This document shows positions 24,808-32,962 of a stretch of 64,000 bases of DNA, one piece after another; position 1 is the stretch's first letter, and every line of letters starts with the position of its first letter. The DNA comes from Streptomyces sp. NBC_01439. Its GTDB lineage: Bacteria; Actinomycetota; Actinomycetes; Streptomycetales; Streptomycetaceae. The notes under the pieces are model-generated. The model was given only the letters and a program-made list of their open reading frames with translations. It searched no databases and was not told where the DNA came from. The position numbers and the translations under genes are program-made. The DNA lies in the NCBI RefSeq assembly GCF_036227605.1, contig NZ_CP109487.1:1054001-1118000 (forward strand), in the 5' to 3' direction.

Positions 24808-25808
24808 GCACACGGAAGGCACCGACCGGGACTTCCCGGCCGACTACCTATCGGGAGGCGCTCCGTGAGGGGCTACGCGAAGCCCTGCTGCAGGACGAAC
24901 GGGTCTTCCTCATGGGCGAGGACGTGGGCCGGTACGGCGGATGCTTCGGCGTCAGCCTGGGCCTGCTCGAAGAGTTCGGACCTGACCGTATCCGCGACAC
25001 GCCTTTGTCCGAATCCGGATTCGTCGGCGCGGGCATCGGCGCCGCACTCGGCGGGATGCGGCCCGTGGTCGAGATCATGACCGTCAATTTCAGTCTCCTG
25101 GCCCTGGACCAGATCCTCAACAACGCGGCCACACTGCTCCACATGTCGGGCGGGCAGCTGAGCGTCCCCGTCGTGATCCGCATGACCACCGGGGCAGGCC
25201 GACAGCTCGGCGCCCAGCACTCCCACAGCCTCGAAGGCTGGTACGCCCACATCCCCGGCATCAGGGTGCTGGCACCCGCGACGGTCGACGACGCGCGCCA
25301 CATGCTCGCAGCCGCCCTCGCGGACCCCGATCCGGTGCTGCTCTTCGAACACGGCAGTCTCTACAACGCGGAGGGCTCGCTGGACGCCACCGTTGATGCC
25401 GTCGATCTCGACACGGCGGCCGTACGCCGGCCGGGTACGGACGTCTCGGTGATCACGTACGGCGGCTCCCTGCCGAAGGCCATGGCCGCAGCGGAAACCC
25501 TTGCCGGGGAGGGCATCAGCGCAGAGGTCGTGGACCTACGCACCCTGCGCCCCCTCGACGACGCCACCGTCATGGCGTCCGTCGGCCGAACCCACCGGGC
25601 CGTGATCGTCGACGAGGCATGGCGCAGCGGCAGCCTGGCCGCGGAAATCTCGTCCCGCATCACCGAGCAGGCGTTCTACGAGCTCGATGCCCCCGTTCAG
25701 CGCGTATGCAGCGCGGAGGTCCCCATTCCCTATGCCCGGCAGCTCGAAGAAGCGGCGCTTCCCCAGCCCGCGACCATCGTGGACGCCGTTCGTCGGGCGG
25801 TGAGCTGA
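24804..25808 (+). CDS. 2-oxoacid (pyruvate-type) dehydrogenase E1 beta subunit
   Basis: Protein of 334 residues: [41 protein letters not shown] is the E1beta signature and [20 protein letters not shown] contains the conserved substrate-site His residues. It pairs with the upstream alpha subunit to decarboxylate a 2-oxoacid and acylate the E2 lipoyl group. Overlaps E1alpha by 4 bases and is followed 1 base later by E2. Confidence 0.93.
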   Translation: MSTRKAPTGTSRPTTYREALREGLREALLQDERVFLMGEDVGRYGGCFGVSLGLLEEFGPDRIRDTPLSESGFVGAGIGAALGGMRPVVEIMTVNFSLLALDQILNNAATLLHMSGGQLSVPVVIRMTTGAGRQLGAQHSHSLEGWYAHIPGIRVLAPATVDDARHMLAAALADPDPVLLFEHGSLYNAEGSLDATVDAVDLDTAAVRRPGTDVSVITYGGSLPKAMAAAETLAGEGISAEVVDLRTLRPLDDATVMASVGRTHRAVIVDEAWRSGSLAAEISSRITEQAFYELDAPVQRVCSAEVPIPYARQLEEAALPQPATIVDAVRRAVS

Positions 25809-25809
25809 C

Positions 25810-27141
25810 ATGGCCGACTTCACCATGCCCTCCCTCGGCGCGGACATGGACGAGGGCACCCTCGTGGAATGGCTGGTAGGACCCGGTGACACCGTCACGA
25901 AGGGCGATGTCGTCGCCGTCGTGGAGACGGCGAAGTCGACGATCGAAGTCGAATGCTTCGACTCGGGAACGGTCGGTGCACTCCTCGTCGACCCAGGGAC
26001 CACCGTGCCGGTCGGCACACGGATGGCCGTCATCAACACGGAAACTGAGCCTCCGGCCGCCGTCCCTGCCCCTGCCACTCCTTCTGCGAAGCAGCCGACG
26101 GCCCCGGCCTCCGAACTGCAAGCCGTTCCGGGCCGCACCACAACCGGGGGCGGGGACACCGTGTCCACTCCCCTGGTGAGGCACTTGGCCGAGCGGAAGG
26201 GCATCGACCTGTCGTCCGTGCACGGTTCCGGCAAGGGCGGTCGGATCACCCGTTCCGACGTGGAGCACGCGCCAGCCGACGGGCCACATCGGGTGAAGGC
26301 CTCGCCGCTCGCCCGCAGGATGGCCCAGTCGTCGGGCATCGACCTGAGCGCCCTGCGGGGAACCGGACAGGGCGGCACGATCCGGGCCGACGACGTACGG
26401 GCCGCCACGGCGGGCCCTCCGGCCCGTACGGTCGAAAGCCACGCACAGGCGCGCCCGTCTTCGGCGACGGCCGAGCCCGCGTATCCGGCGCGTGCGGCGA
26501 TCGCGGCTCTGATGAGCCGTGCCAACCGCGAGATCCCCCACTACTACTTGTCGACGAAGATCGATCTGGCCGCCGCGATGGCATGGATGCGCGACCGGAA
26601 TGCCGACAGGCCCGTGGCGGAACGGCTCGTACCAGCGGCCCTGCTGCTCAAATCGGTTGCCCTGGCTGCACGCCAAGTACCGGAACTGAACGGTTACTGG
26701 AAGGACGAAGCGTTCGTCCCCTCGCACACCGTGCGACTCGGTGTCGCGGTGTCCCTGCGCGGTGGCGGCCTGGTCGCGCCGGCGCTGACCGACGCCGACA
26801 CGATGCCGCTGCCAGAGCTCATGGCGACGCTGAAGGGACTGGTCTCGCGGGCGCGTGGCGGCCGACTGCGGGCCTCGGAGACCGCCGACCCGACGCTGAC
26901 CGTGACCAACCTCGGTGATCAGGGGGTGGAGACGGTCTTCGGGGTGATCTACCCGCCGCAGGTCGCACTCGTCGGTCTGGGGCGTGTCATCGAGCAGCCG
27001 GTAGCCGTGAACGGGATGCTCACGGTGCACCCGACCGTCACGGCCACGCTCTCCGCCGACCACCGTGCGAGCGACGGTGCGACCGGGGCGCGATTCCTGA
27101 CGTCCATCGACCGCCTGCTCCAACGACCGGAGGAACTGTGA
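25810..27141 (+). CDS. Dihydrolipoyl acyltransferase (E2) with two peripheral-subunit-binding domains
   Basis: Protein of 443 residues. Lipoyl domain 1-78 with lipoylation Lys42 in VETAKSTIEVE; a Pro/Ala linker; then two consecutive E3/E1-binding domains (STPLVRHLAERKGIDLSSVHG...GGRITRSDV, about 118-152, and ASPLARRMAQSSGIDLSALRG...GGTIRADDV, about 160-198); then the catalytic domain ending with SADHRASDG, the HxxxDG acyltransferase motif. Most bacterial E2s have one binding domain. No E3 gene is nearby, so the housekeeping lipoamide dehydrogenase is presumably used. The GTG start of the ACP gene overlaps its stop. Confidence 0.92.
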   Translation: MADFTMPSLGADMDEGTLVEWLVGPGDTVTKGDVVAVVETAKSTIEVECFDSGTVGALLVDPGTTVPVGTRMAVINTETEPPAAVPAPATPSAKQPTAPASELQAVPGRTTTGGGDTVSTPLVRHLAERKGIDLSSVHGSGKGGRITRSDVEHAPADGPHRVKASPLARRMAQSSGIDLSALRGTGQGGTIRADDVRAATAGPPARTVESHAQARPSSATAEPAYPARAAIAALMSRANREIPHYYLSTKIDLAAAMAWMRDRNADRPVAERLVPAALLLKSVALAARQVPELNGYWKDEAFVPSHTVRLGVAVSLRGGGLVAPALTDADTMPLPELMATLKGLVSRARGGRLRASETADPTLTVTNLGDQGVETVFGVIYPPQVALVGLGRVIEQPVAVNGMLTVHPTVTATLSADHRASDGATGARFLTSIDRLLQRPEEL

Positions 27142-27389
27142 ACCGTGACGAGGCCCTCGTACTGATCAAGAACGTGCTGACAGACGTGGTTCCCGGCGCC
27201 GACGCGGCGGTTCTCTCGCAGGACGAGAACTTCCGGGACCACCTGGAGATGGACTCGCTCGACTTCCTCAACTTCATCGAGGCGCTGAGCGAGCGTACCG
27301 GTCTCGCCCTGCCCGAGACCGACTATCCGGCGTTGAACACCCTGGACGGCTGCGCCGACTACGTCGCCTCACGCTCCTCCGTGGAGTAG
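27138..27389 (+). CDS. Acyl carrier protein
   Basis: Protein of 83 residues with the phosphopantetheine attachment motif EMDSLDFLNF (Ser40). It is acidic and four-helical in pattern. The GTG start overlaps the E2 stop (GTGA), so it belongs to the acs-E1-E2 operon. An ACP directly behind a 2-oxoacid dehydrogenase E2 is unusual; it could receive acyl groups from E2 or from the acyl-CoA synthetase, or support lipoyl/octanoyl supply. Which of these is correct cannot be decided from sequence. Confidence 0.9.
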   Translation: MNRDEALVLIKNVLTDVVPGADAAVLSQDENFRDHLEMDSLDFLNFIEALSERTGLALPETDYPALNTLDGCADYVASRSSVE

Positions 27390-27391
27390 CG

Positions 27392-27427
27392 GGGGCTGTT
27401 CGGTCCCACATGGGGCCACTCGGCCCC
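27392..27427. promoter_or_regulatory. Tandem DosR/OsdR-type boxes before USP gene
   Basis: GGGGCTGTTCGGTCCC (27392-27407) and GGGGCCACTCGGCCCC (27412-27427) are two of the best copies, centres exactly 20 bp apart, 71 bp before the USP ATG. They begin 2 bp after the ACP stop, so the operon boundary is tight. Confidence 0.75.
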
Positions 27428-27498
27428 TCCTCGGTCGCCGCGCCGCAGGTGACGCTGGAAGAGGGCCACGGTCCTGCGGCACCCAAGGAGGTCTCGCC

Positions 27499-28368
27499 AT
27501 GAAGCACCATGTGACCGTCGGCGTCGACGGCTCTCCCGAGAGCCGGGCCGCGGCCCGTTGGGGCGCCCGGGAAGCGGTCCTGCGGGAAGTGCCGCTGAGG
27601 CTCGTCCACGCTGTCGACTGGCTGATCAGCCCCTCGGTACCGGCGCCGGGCCGCGAAGCGGCCGACCGTTGGGCCGACGAGGCGCTCACCGATGCGGCGG
27701 AGGACGTGCGACGTCGGCATCCCGGGCTGGAGGTCTCGACCAGATGCCTTTCCGGCAGGCCGGCGGCAGCCCTGGCCGCGGAGGCGGCCGACGCCGGGCT
27801 GCTCGTACTCGGCTCCCGCGGTGTGGGAGGGCTGGTGGGATTCCTCATCGGCTCGGTGAGTTTGTCGACACTCGTGGCCACCGAGACGCCGGTGGTGCTC
27901 GTCCGCGTGTCGGACGCGCCCGAGGCGGCCCAGCCCACCCGCTACGGGCAAATCGTCCTGGGCGTCGATATCCACGAGGCAGCGGACAAGGTACTGGCCT
28001 TCGCCTTCGAGGAGGCCGACCGTCGCGGCTGCGCCCTGCGTGCGATCCACGGCTGGAAGATGCCGTCCATGTACCAGTACGCGCCCTTCTTCGACCCGGA
28101 GAACGAGCGGGAGATCGGCCGGACCATCACCGTGATGCTCGACGAGATGCTGATGCCGTGGCGGCACAAGTTCCCGTCCGTGAGCGTCACCCACGAGGCG
28201 TTCGAGGGGCCCGCACCCGAGCAGCTCGTCCGGGCCGCGGCAAGCGCGGACCTGATCGTCGTGGGTCGCCGCCTGCGCCGCTCACCTCTGGGCGTGCATC
28301 TGGGGTCCGTGGCTCATGCGGTCCTGCACCACGCCGCTGCGCCCGTCGCGTTCATCGCTCACGGCTGA
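27499..28368 (+). CDS. Universal stress protein, two Usp domains
   Basis: Protein of 289 residues. Domain 1 has an intact ATP motif, GSRGVGGLVGFLIGS; domain 2 is degenerate (GRRLRRSPLGVHLGS). FFDPENEREIG and PWRHKFPSV are shared with the partial USP at the left end of the window, marking the duplication. GGAGGTCTCGCC precedes the ATG. The CBS gene follows 27 bp later. Probably a cytosolic ATP-binding stress protein of the DosR-regulon type. Confidence 0.93.
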   Translation: MKHHVTVGVDGSPESRAAARWGAREAVLREVPLRLVHAVDWLISPSVPAPGREAADRWADEALTDAAEDVRRRHPGLEVSTRCLSGRPAAALAAEAADAGLLVLGSRGVGGLVGFLIGSVSLSTLVATETPVVLVRVSDAPEAAQPTRYGQIVLGVDIHEAADKVLAFAFEEADRRGCALRAIHGWKMPSMYQYAPFFDPENEREIGRTITVMLDEMLMPWRHKFPSVSVTHEAFEGPAPEQLVRAAASADLIVVGRRLRRSPLGVHLGSVAHAVLHHAAAPVAFIAHG

Positions 28369-28395
28369 CGGCCCCATTCACAAGGAGATCGGACC

Positions 28396-29082
28396 ATGTC
28401 TCACCGCACTGTCGCAGACGTCATGACCCGGAACGTGGCCACGGCGAGCCCCGAAGCGTCACTCAAAACGGTCGCCCGGAGCCTCAACGACAACGGGGTC
28501 TCGGCCCTGCCCATCGTGGACACCCGTCGCCACCCGATCGGCATCGTCTCCGAAGCCGACCTGCTCCGCAGGCAGGCCGGGCTGCCCGACACCGAAGGAC
28601 GCGACCCCATGCACGCCACGTCGTCCATAGACCGTGTCTCGATGGGCGCCCGGACCGCCGGCGATCTGATGTCCACTCCCGTCCTGACCGCCCGGCCGGA
28701 GTGGGGCATCGTCGAGACGGCCCGCTTCCTGCACGAGCGAGGCGTCAAGCGCCTGCCGGTGGTCGACGAGACCGGAACCCTGGTGGGCATCGTCAGCCGC
28801 ACCGACCTGCTGCGCCCCATGCTCCGCAACGATGACGCCATCCGCGACGAGATCGTCGACGACGTACTGGGCCGGACCCTCAGGATGACCCCGGGAGGCG
28901 TTGCGGTGACTGTAAGCGAAGGGGTCGTCTCGTTGAGCGGCCGGGTCGAGGAGCGGTCGACCATTCCGGTTGTCGAACGACTGTGCCGGTCGGTCGACGG
29001 GGTCGTCAGCGTGGACCAATCCCTTGGTTACGCGGTCGACGACCTGTCTCCGGTTGCCGACCCTCACGATGCCCTGCATTGA
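28396..29082 (+). CDS. CBS-pair / BON domain protein (type D)
   Basis: Protein of 228 residues: CBS1 (about 5-56), linker (about 60-85), CBS2 (about 92-146), BON (about 150-215). Starts MSHRTVADVMTRNVATASPEASLKTVARSL, ATG preceded by AAGGAGATCGGACC. It has no counterpart in the left-hand copy of the block (0-4 kb). Co-transcription with the preceding USP is likely. Function is inferred only from the Bateman module: adenine-nucleotide sensing. Confidence 0.88.
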   Translation: MSHRTVADVMTRNVATASPEASLKTVARSLNDNGVSALPIVDTRRHPIGIVSEADLLRRQAGLPDTEGRDPMHATSSIDRVSMGARTAGDLMSTPVLTARPEWGIVETARFLHERGVKRLPVVDETGTLVGIVSRTDLLRPMLRNDDAIRDEIVDDVLGRTLRMTPGGVAVTVSEGVVSLSGRVEERSTIPVVERLCRSVDGVVSVDQSLGYAVDDLSPVADPHDALH

Positions 29083-29225
29083 ACCCTCGCGACAAAGGGC
29101 GGAAAGAGCCCACCCGCTTCTCGCGGATCCCGATCGTGCGGTGCACGGCCACCAGCCGCTTCTCCGCATCCTCTCTGGGACTCTTTCCGTCAATTTCATA
29201 AAAGCACGCCCGACACCTGGACAAC

Positions 29226-29262
29226 AGGGCCGATCAGCCCGAAATGATCCCCTGGCGGCCCT
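29226..29262. promoter_or_regulatory. DosR/OsdR-type box with weak partner before CBS gene
   Basis: AGGGCCGATCAGCCCG (29226-29241) and a half-site-like ATCCCCTGGCGGCCCT (29247-29262), centres 21 bp apart, 60 bp before the CBS start. The second is conserved at the paralogous promoter near 460, which supports function despite its weak left half. Confidence 0.5.
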
Positions 29263-29322
29263 ACCGCCGTCGGGCACGGGTGTCCACGCTCGGACGTATC
29301 GGGACGCCGTTCTGGAGGCATC

Positions 29323-29928
29323 ATGAAGCAGCTTCGCACCGTCGAGGACGTGATGACGCATGCCGTCATCTCCGTCGACCGCAGAACACCGTTCAAGGAA
29401 GTCGTGGAGGCCATGCGGCAGTGGCGGATCAGCGCCCTGCCCGTCCTGTCGGAGGAAGGACGGGTCGCCGGCGTGGTGTCCGAAGCGGATCTGCTGCTCA
29501 AGGCCCAGGGTGCGGACGAGTCCCGCGCGGTCACCGCCGGGCAGCTGATGACCGTACCCGCGGTCACCGTGACCAAGGACGCCACCATCCCCGGCGCCGC
29601 CCGCCTGATGGCCCGCGGCCACCTCAAGCGGCTGCCCGTCGTCGACGGCGACGGCCGCCTGATCGGCGTCGTCAGCCGGGGCGACCTCCTCAAGATCTAT
29701 CTCCGCCCCGACGCCGACATCGCCGAGGAGCTGCGCGAACTGATCATGGCCGAGCTCATCCCCGCCGGATCCGCCATGGTGCAGGTCCACGTGGCCGACG
29801 GCATCGTGCACCTGGACGGCTCCCTTCCCGACCCGGCCCTGAAGGACGTGCTGGTGCGTGTCGCACGCACCGTACCGGGCGTCGTGGACGTCACGGCCGT
29901 GCGCCTCGATACCGAAGTCCGCACGTGA
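29323..29928 (+). CDS. CBS-pair / BON domain protein (type A)
   Basis: Protein of 201 residues, nearly collinear with the CBS-BON protein at 0.5 kb (shared QWRISALPVLS-type first CBS, then VTAGQLMTVPAVTVTKDATI and ARLMARGHLKRLPVVDGD). CBS1 about 7-62, CBS2 about 72-130, BON about 134-198. ATG follows CTGGAGGCATC. First of three consecutive CBS-BON genes separated by only 9-12 bases, certainly one transcript. Confidence 0.9.
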   Translation: MKQLRTVEDVMTHAVISVDRRTPFKEVVEAMRQWRISALPVLSEEGRVAGVVSEADLLLKAQGADESRAVTAGQLMTVPAVTVTKDATIPGAARLMARGHLKRLPVVDGDGRLIGVVSRGDLLKIYLRPDADIAEELRELIMAELIPAGSAMVQVHVADGIVHLDGSLPDPALKDVLVRVARTVPGVVDVTAVRLDTEVRT

Positions 29929-29940
29929 AGGAGGCCGACG

Positions 29941-30567
29941 ATGAGGCACCGCAGCGTCGCCGACCTGATGACCCCGACAGCCGTCAGCGTCCAGCGGGGC
30001 ACCCCGTTCAAGGAAATCGCCAGGCTCCTCAAGGATTTCGACATCTCCGCCGTGCCCGTGGTGGACGAGGCCGAGCGTCCCGTGGGCGTCGTCTCCGAAG
30101 CCGACCTGCTCCGCAAGCGCAGCTCCGGCAGCGGCACGAACACGGCCGCCGATCTCATGACCAGCCCCGCCATCACGGCCCGGACCGAATGGAGCGTCGT
30201 CCGCGCGGCGCGAGTCATGCGGGGTCGCCAGGTCAAGAGACTGCCCGTGGTGGACGCCGCCGGCCGACTGATCGGCATCCTGAGCCGTAGCGACCTGCTT
30301 CAGCTCTTCCTTCGCAGGGACCACGCGATCCAGGAGGAAATCCTCGAAGACGTGGTGACCCACACCCTCGGCCTCAGCCCCTCGTCGTTGACCGTCGACG
30401 TCACCGACGGGCTGGTGACCCTCAGCGGCACCGTAAGCCGACGCAGCCTGGTCCCCATCGTGCTGCGCCTGTGCCAGAGCGTCGACGGCGTCGTCGACGT
30501 GGTCAACCGGCTCGACTACGCGCAGGACGACGTGTCGGTCGGCGCCCGAACGCCCACCGAACGGTAG
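29941..30567 (+). CDS. CBS-pair / BON domain protein (type B)
   Basis: Protein of 208 residues: CBS1 (about 5-56), short linker, CBS2 (about 66-122) and BON (about 126-192). It begins MRHRSVADLMTPTAVSVQRG and ends VVDVVNRLDYAQDDVSVGARTPTER. The equivalent gene in the left block survives only as a 36-codon tail. AAGGAGGCCGACG lies just before the ATG. Like its neighbours it has no export signal. It is probably an adenine-nucleotide-responsive protein. Confidence 0.9.
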   Translation: MRHRSVADLMTPTAVSVQRGTPFKEIARLLKDFDISAVPVVDEAERPVGVVSEADLLRKRSSGSGTNTAADLMTSPAITARTEWSVVRAARVMRGRQVKRLPVVDAAGRLIGILSRSDLLQLFLRRDHAIQEEILEDVVTHTLGLSPSSLTVDVTDGLVTLSGTVSRRSLVPIVLRLCQSVDGVVDVVNRLDYAQDDVSVGARTPTER

Positions 30568-30576
30568 GAGAAGAGC

Positions 30577-31233
30577 ATGAAACATCGGGAAGTCCGTGAG
30601 CTGATGACCCGCGAGGTCGTCACCGTCCCCAGCAACGCTCCGTTCAAGGAGATCGCCCGCACCCTGACGGAGCACAAGGTGTCAGCCGTTCCGGTCGTCG
30701 ACTCTGCCGGCCGGCCGCTCGGCGTGATCTCGGAACGGGACCTGCTGCCGAAGTCCGCCGGCCAAAGCGACTACTTCCGGTCACTTCCCGAGCGGGAGGC
30801 CTGGCAGGAGGACAAGGCCGCGGGTACGCGCGCCGAGGAGCTGATGTCCTCGCCCCCTGTGTGCGCCAGACCCGACTGGACCGTCGCCGAAGCCGCCAGG
30901 TTGATGGAAGCACAAGGAGTCAAGCGGCTCCTGGTCGTGGACGACTCGGACGTACTGATCGGAATCGTCAGCCGTCGGGACCTGCTGCGGATCTTCCTCC
31001 GGGCGGACGAGGACATCCGTCACGAGATCATGGGTGACGTCCTCGAACTCGGCGTACGTCAGAGCCCCTCGGCCATCACCGTGGCCGTCACCGACGGCCG
31101 GGTCGAACTGCACGGAACCGTCGACTTCAGGAGCCTCATCCCGCTCATCGAACGCCTCTGCCGGACCGTCGACGGCGTCGTCTCCGTAACCCAGCATCTC
31201 GGATACGCCATCGACGACACGAACTCAGTCTGA
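30577..31233 (+). CDS. CBS-pair / BON domain protein (type C)
   Basis: Protein of 218 residues, close paralogue of the gene at 1.2 kb (MKHREVRELMTREVVTV, DYFRSLPEREAWQEDKA linker, EAARLMEAQGVKRLLVVDDSD). CBS1 about 6-55, CBS2 about 88-146, BON about 150-212. ATG follows GGTAGGAGAAGAGC. Third in the CBS-BON trio and followed by a USP gene after 76 bp without an operator box, so the USP is probably co-transcribed. Confidence 0.9.
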   Translation: MKHREVRELMTREVVTVPSNAPFKEIARTLTEHKVSAVPVVDSAGRPLGVISERDLLPKSAGQSDYFRSLPEREAWQEDKAAGTRAEELMSSPPVCARPDWTVAEAARLMEAQGVKRLLVVDDSDVLIGIVSRRDLLRIFLRADEDIRHEIMGDVLELGVRQSPSAITVAVTDGRVELHGTVDFRSLIPLIERLCRTVDGVVSVTQHLGYAIDDTNSV

Positions 31234-31309
31234 AGAAGCCGCCGTGCAGCCTCGGCACGTGCGACGACCAACTCCCCGACCCATGCGGGACCCTGCCGGG
31301 AGAGCCATC

Positions 31310-32185
31310 ATGAACGATCGAATCGTCGCCGGTCTCGACGGATCCGCGGAAAGCCTCGCGGCCGCCCGCTGGGCGGCGCGAGAGGGCCTGCTGCGCGGCG
31401 TGCCACTCCACCTCGTCCACGCCGAGGAATGGTCATCTCCCCGCGACCTCCCGATGCCGACCAGCGATGTGCGCCGTCACTGGGCCCAGGCGCTGCTGAA
31501 CGAGACCGCCGACGAACTGCGCGCGAGCCACCCCGAACTGGAGGTCGGCATCCGATCGATCGACGGCAGACCGGCCGCCGAGCTCGCCAGCGTCGCAGTC
31601 GGCGCGAACATGATCGTCCTGGGCTCTCGGGGACTGGGCACCGTCACGGGCTTCGTCCTCGGTTCCGTCGGCATGGCGGTCATCCAGGCGACGGTACGGC
31701 CCGTGGTCATGGTGCGGGCGAGCGAGGACGCGGTGCCACACCCCGACGGCCGGCACACGGCCCGTGAGCTGCTGGTGGGCGTTGACATCAGCCGACCATG
31801 TGATGCCCTGCTCGCCTTCGCCTTCGAGGAGGCGCGGCGGCGGGCATGCACCCTTCACGTCCTGCACAGCTGGTCGCTGCCTCCCCTGGTGGGGTACGGC
31901 GCGGCGTACGATCCGAGAGTCCACGCCCAGCTCGAAATGAGCGCGGAGGCCTCTCTGCACGATGTCCTGGCGCCTTGGCGGGACAAGTACCCGGATGTCG
32001 GCGTCATCGCTCGCGCGAGCCTCGGACACGCCGCCACGGAACTCATCAGGATGGGCGCAGAGGCGGGGCTCATCGTCGTGGGCCGCCGCATCCGGCGGAG
32101 CTCAATCGGCGCGCACATCGGACCGGTCACCCATGCGGTCCTCCACCACGCCAAGGCGCCCGTCGCCGTCATCGCGCACGAATAG
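31310..32185 (+). CDS. Universal stress protein, two Usp domains
   Basis: Protein of 291 residues. Domain 1 carries GSRGLGTVTGFVLGS, an intact ATP motif; domain 2 has GRRIRRSSIGAHIGP, degenerate. The chosen ATG begins MNDRIVAGLDGSAESLAAARWA, the conserved Usp start; GGGAGAGCC precedes it. It shares HAEEW with the USPs at 2.0 and 33.0 kb and is probably part of the CBS trio transcript. It ends 27 bp from the convergent HRP1-like gene. Confidence 0.92.
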   Translation: MNDRIVAGLDGSAESLAAARWAAREGLLRGVPLHLVHAEEWSSPRDLPMPTSDVRRHWAQALLNETADELRASHPELEVGIRSIDGRPAAELASVAVGANMIVLGSRGLGTVTGFVLGSVGMAVIQATVRPVVMVRASEDAVPHPDGRHTARELLVGVDISRPCDALLAFAFEEARRRACTLHVLHSWSLPPLVGYGAAYDPRVHAQLEMSAEASLHDVLAPWRDKYPDVGVIARASLGHAATELIRMGAEAGLIVVGRRIRRSSIGAHIGPVTHAVLHHAKAPVAVIAHE

Positions 32186-32212
32186 CGACGCCCACATGCA
32201 TTCTGGTGCGGC

Positions 32213-32632
32213 TCACCGCTCCGCGCAGATCGTCTCGACGAAGTGACCCACCTGCTCCTCGGACAGGTGCCTGGCGAGATCGGCCTCACTGATCATGCCG
32301 ACGAGGCGGTGGTCGGCGATCACCGGGACACGCCGGATCCGGTGATCCTGCATCGTCTGCAGCACCTGGCTCGTGTCAGCGCCCGCGTCGACCGTGATGG
32401 GCCTGCCCTGCGCCAGCTGTCCGGCTGTCATGTGGTGTGGGTCCTTGCCCTTGGCCAGACACTTCAGCACGATGTCACGGTCGGTAATGATGCCGTGCAG
32501 ACGGTCGTCGGGCCCGCAGATCGGCAGTGCGCCGACGTCCAGTTCGCTCATCCGCCGGGCCGCGTCCATGAGCGTCTCGGTCTCCTGTACGCAGGTGGCA
32601 CCGCTGTGCATGATGTCCCGCGCGGTGGTCAT
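32213..32632 (-). CDS. hrp1: HRP1-like (Rv2626c) CBS domain protein
   Basis: Protein of 139 residues consisting only of two CBS motifs. TTARDIMHSGATCVQETETL, DVGALPICGPDDRLHGIITDRDIVLKCLA and HRIRRVPVIADHRLVGMISEADLARHL match Rv2626c (hypoxic response protein 1) almost segment by segment, including its two conserved Cys contexts. HRP1 is among the most strongly DosR-induced proteins of M. tuberculosis; its biochemical role is unresolved. Start is MTTARD after GGAGGCAGCC. It lacks a BON domain, unlike the nine other CBS proteins here. The nearest strong boxes (32852-32887) are 220 bp upstream and point towards the USP. Confidence 0.88.
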   Translation of the reverse strand: MTTARDIMHSGATCVQETETLMDAARRMSELDVGALPICGPDDRLHGIITDRDIVLKCLAKGKDPHHMTAGQLAQGRPITVDAGADTSQVLQTMQDHRIRRVPVIADHRLVGMISEADLARHLSEEQVGHFVETICAER

Positions 32633-32851
32633 GGCTGCCTCCTCATACACGTCCGTACCCGTTTCCAGTCTGGGCTCGTGCTCGGCGCCCCGCTCGTCGA
32701 CGCGAGATCATGGGGACATGGCTTCTCTGCGGCATGGACCAGAGCACAAGGCCTTCCGAGCTCTCGCCGGATGCCAGGCCGACCGGCAGACCTCCTGACG
32801 TGACCGGCCCTGGTTGATCAGGCCCCAGACCTCTCTCCACCGCACCAGGGG

Positions 32852-32887
32852 CGGGCCGGTCGGCCCCCCGAGGGGCCGACCGGCCCC
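32852..32887. promoter_or_regulatory. Tandem DosR/OsdR-type boxes, best-conserved pair
   Basis: CGGGCCGGTCGGCCCC (32852-32867) and GGGGCCGACCGGCCCC (32872-32887) are near-perfect or perfect palindromes with centres exactly 20 bp apart, 75 bp before the USP start. They may also act on the HRP1-like gene on the other strand, 220 bp away. Confidence 0.78.
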
Positions 32888-32962
32888 TCAACAGGAGGCC
32901 GTCGGGCAGTCAGTCTGGAGTGAGCGGGAAAACTCCGATCCGCGAACAGGGAGATGGAGACC

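Noticed and set aside
28459..30675. A 738-codon open frame on the minus strand across the CBS genes
   Set aside because: It is antisense to three conserved CBS-BON genes and has no motifs; such frames arise from high third-position GC.
32700..32815. A short plus-strand frame (MGTWLLCGMDQS...) between HRP1 and the USP boxes
   Set aside because: No ribosome site, no homology, and normal intergenic composition.
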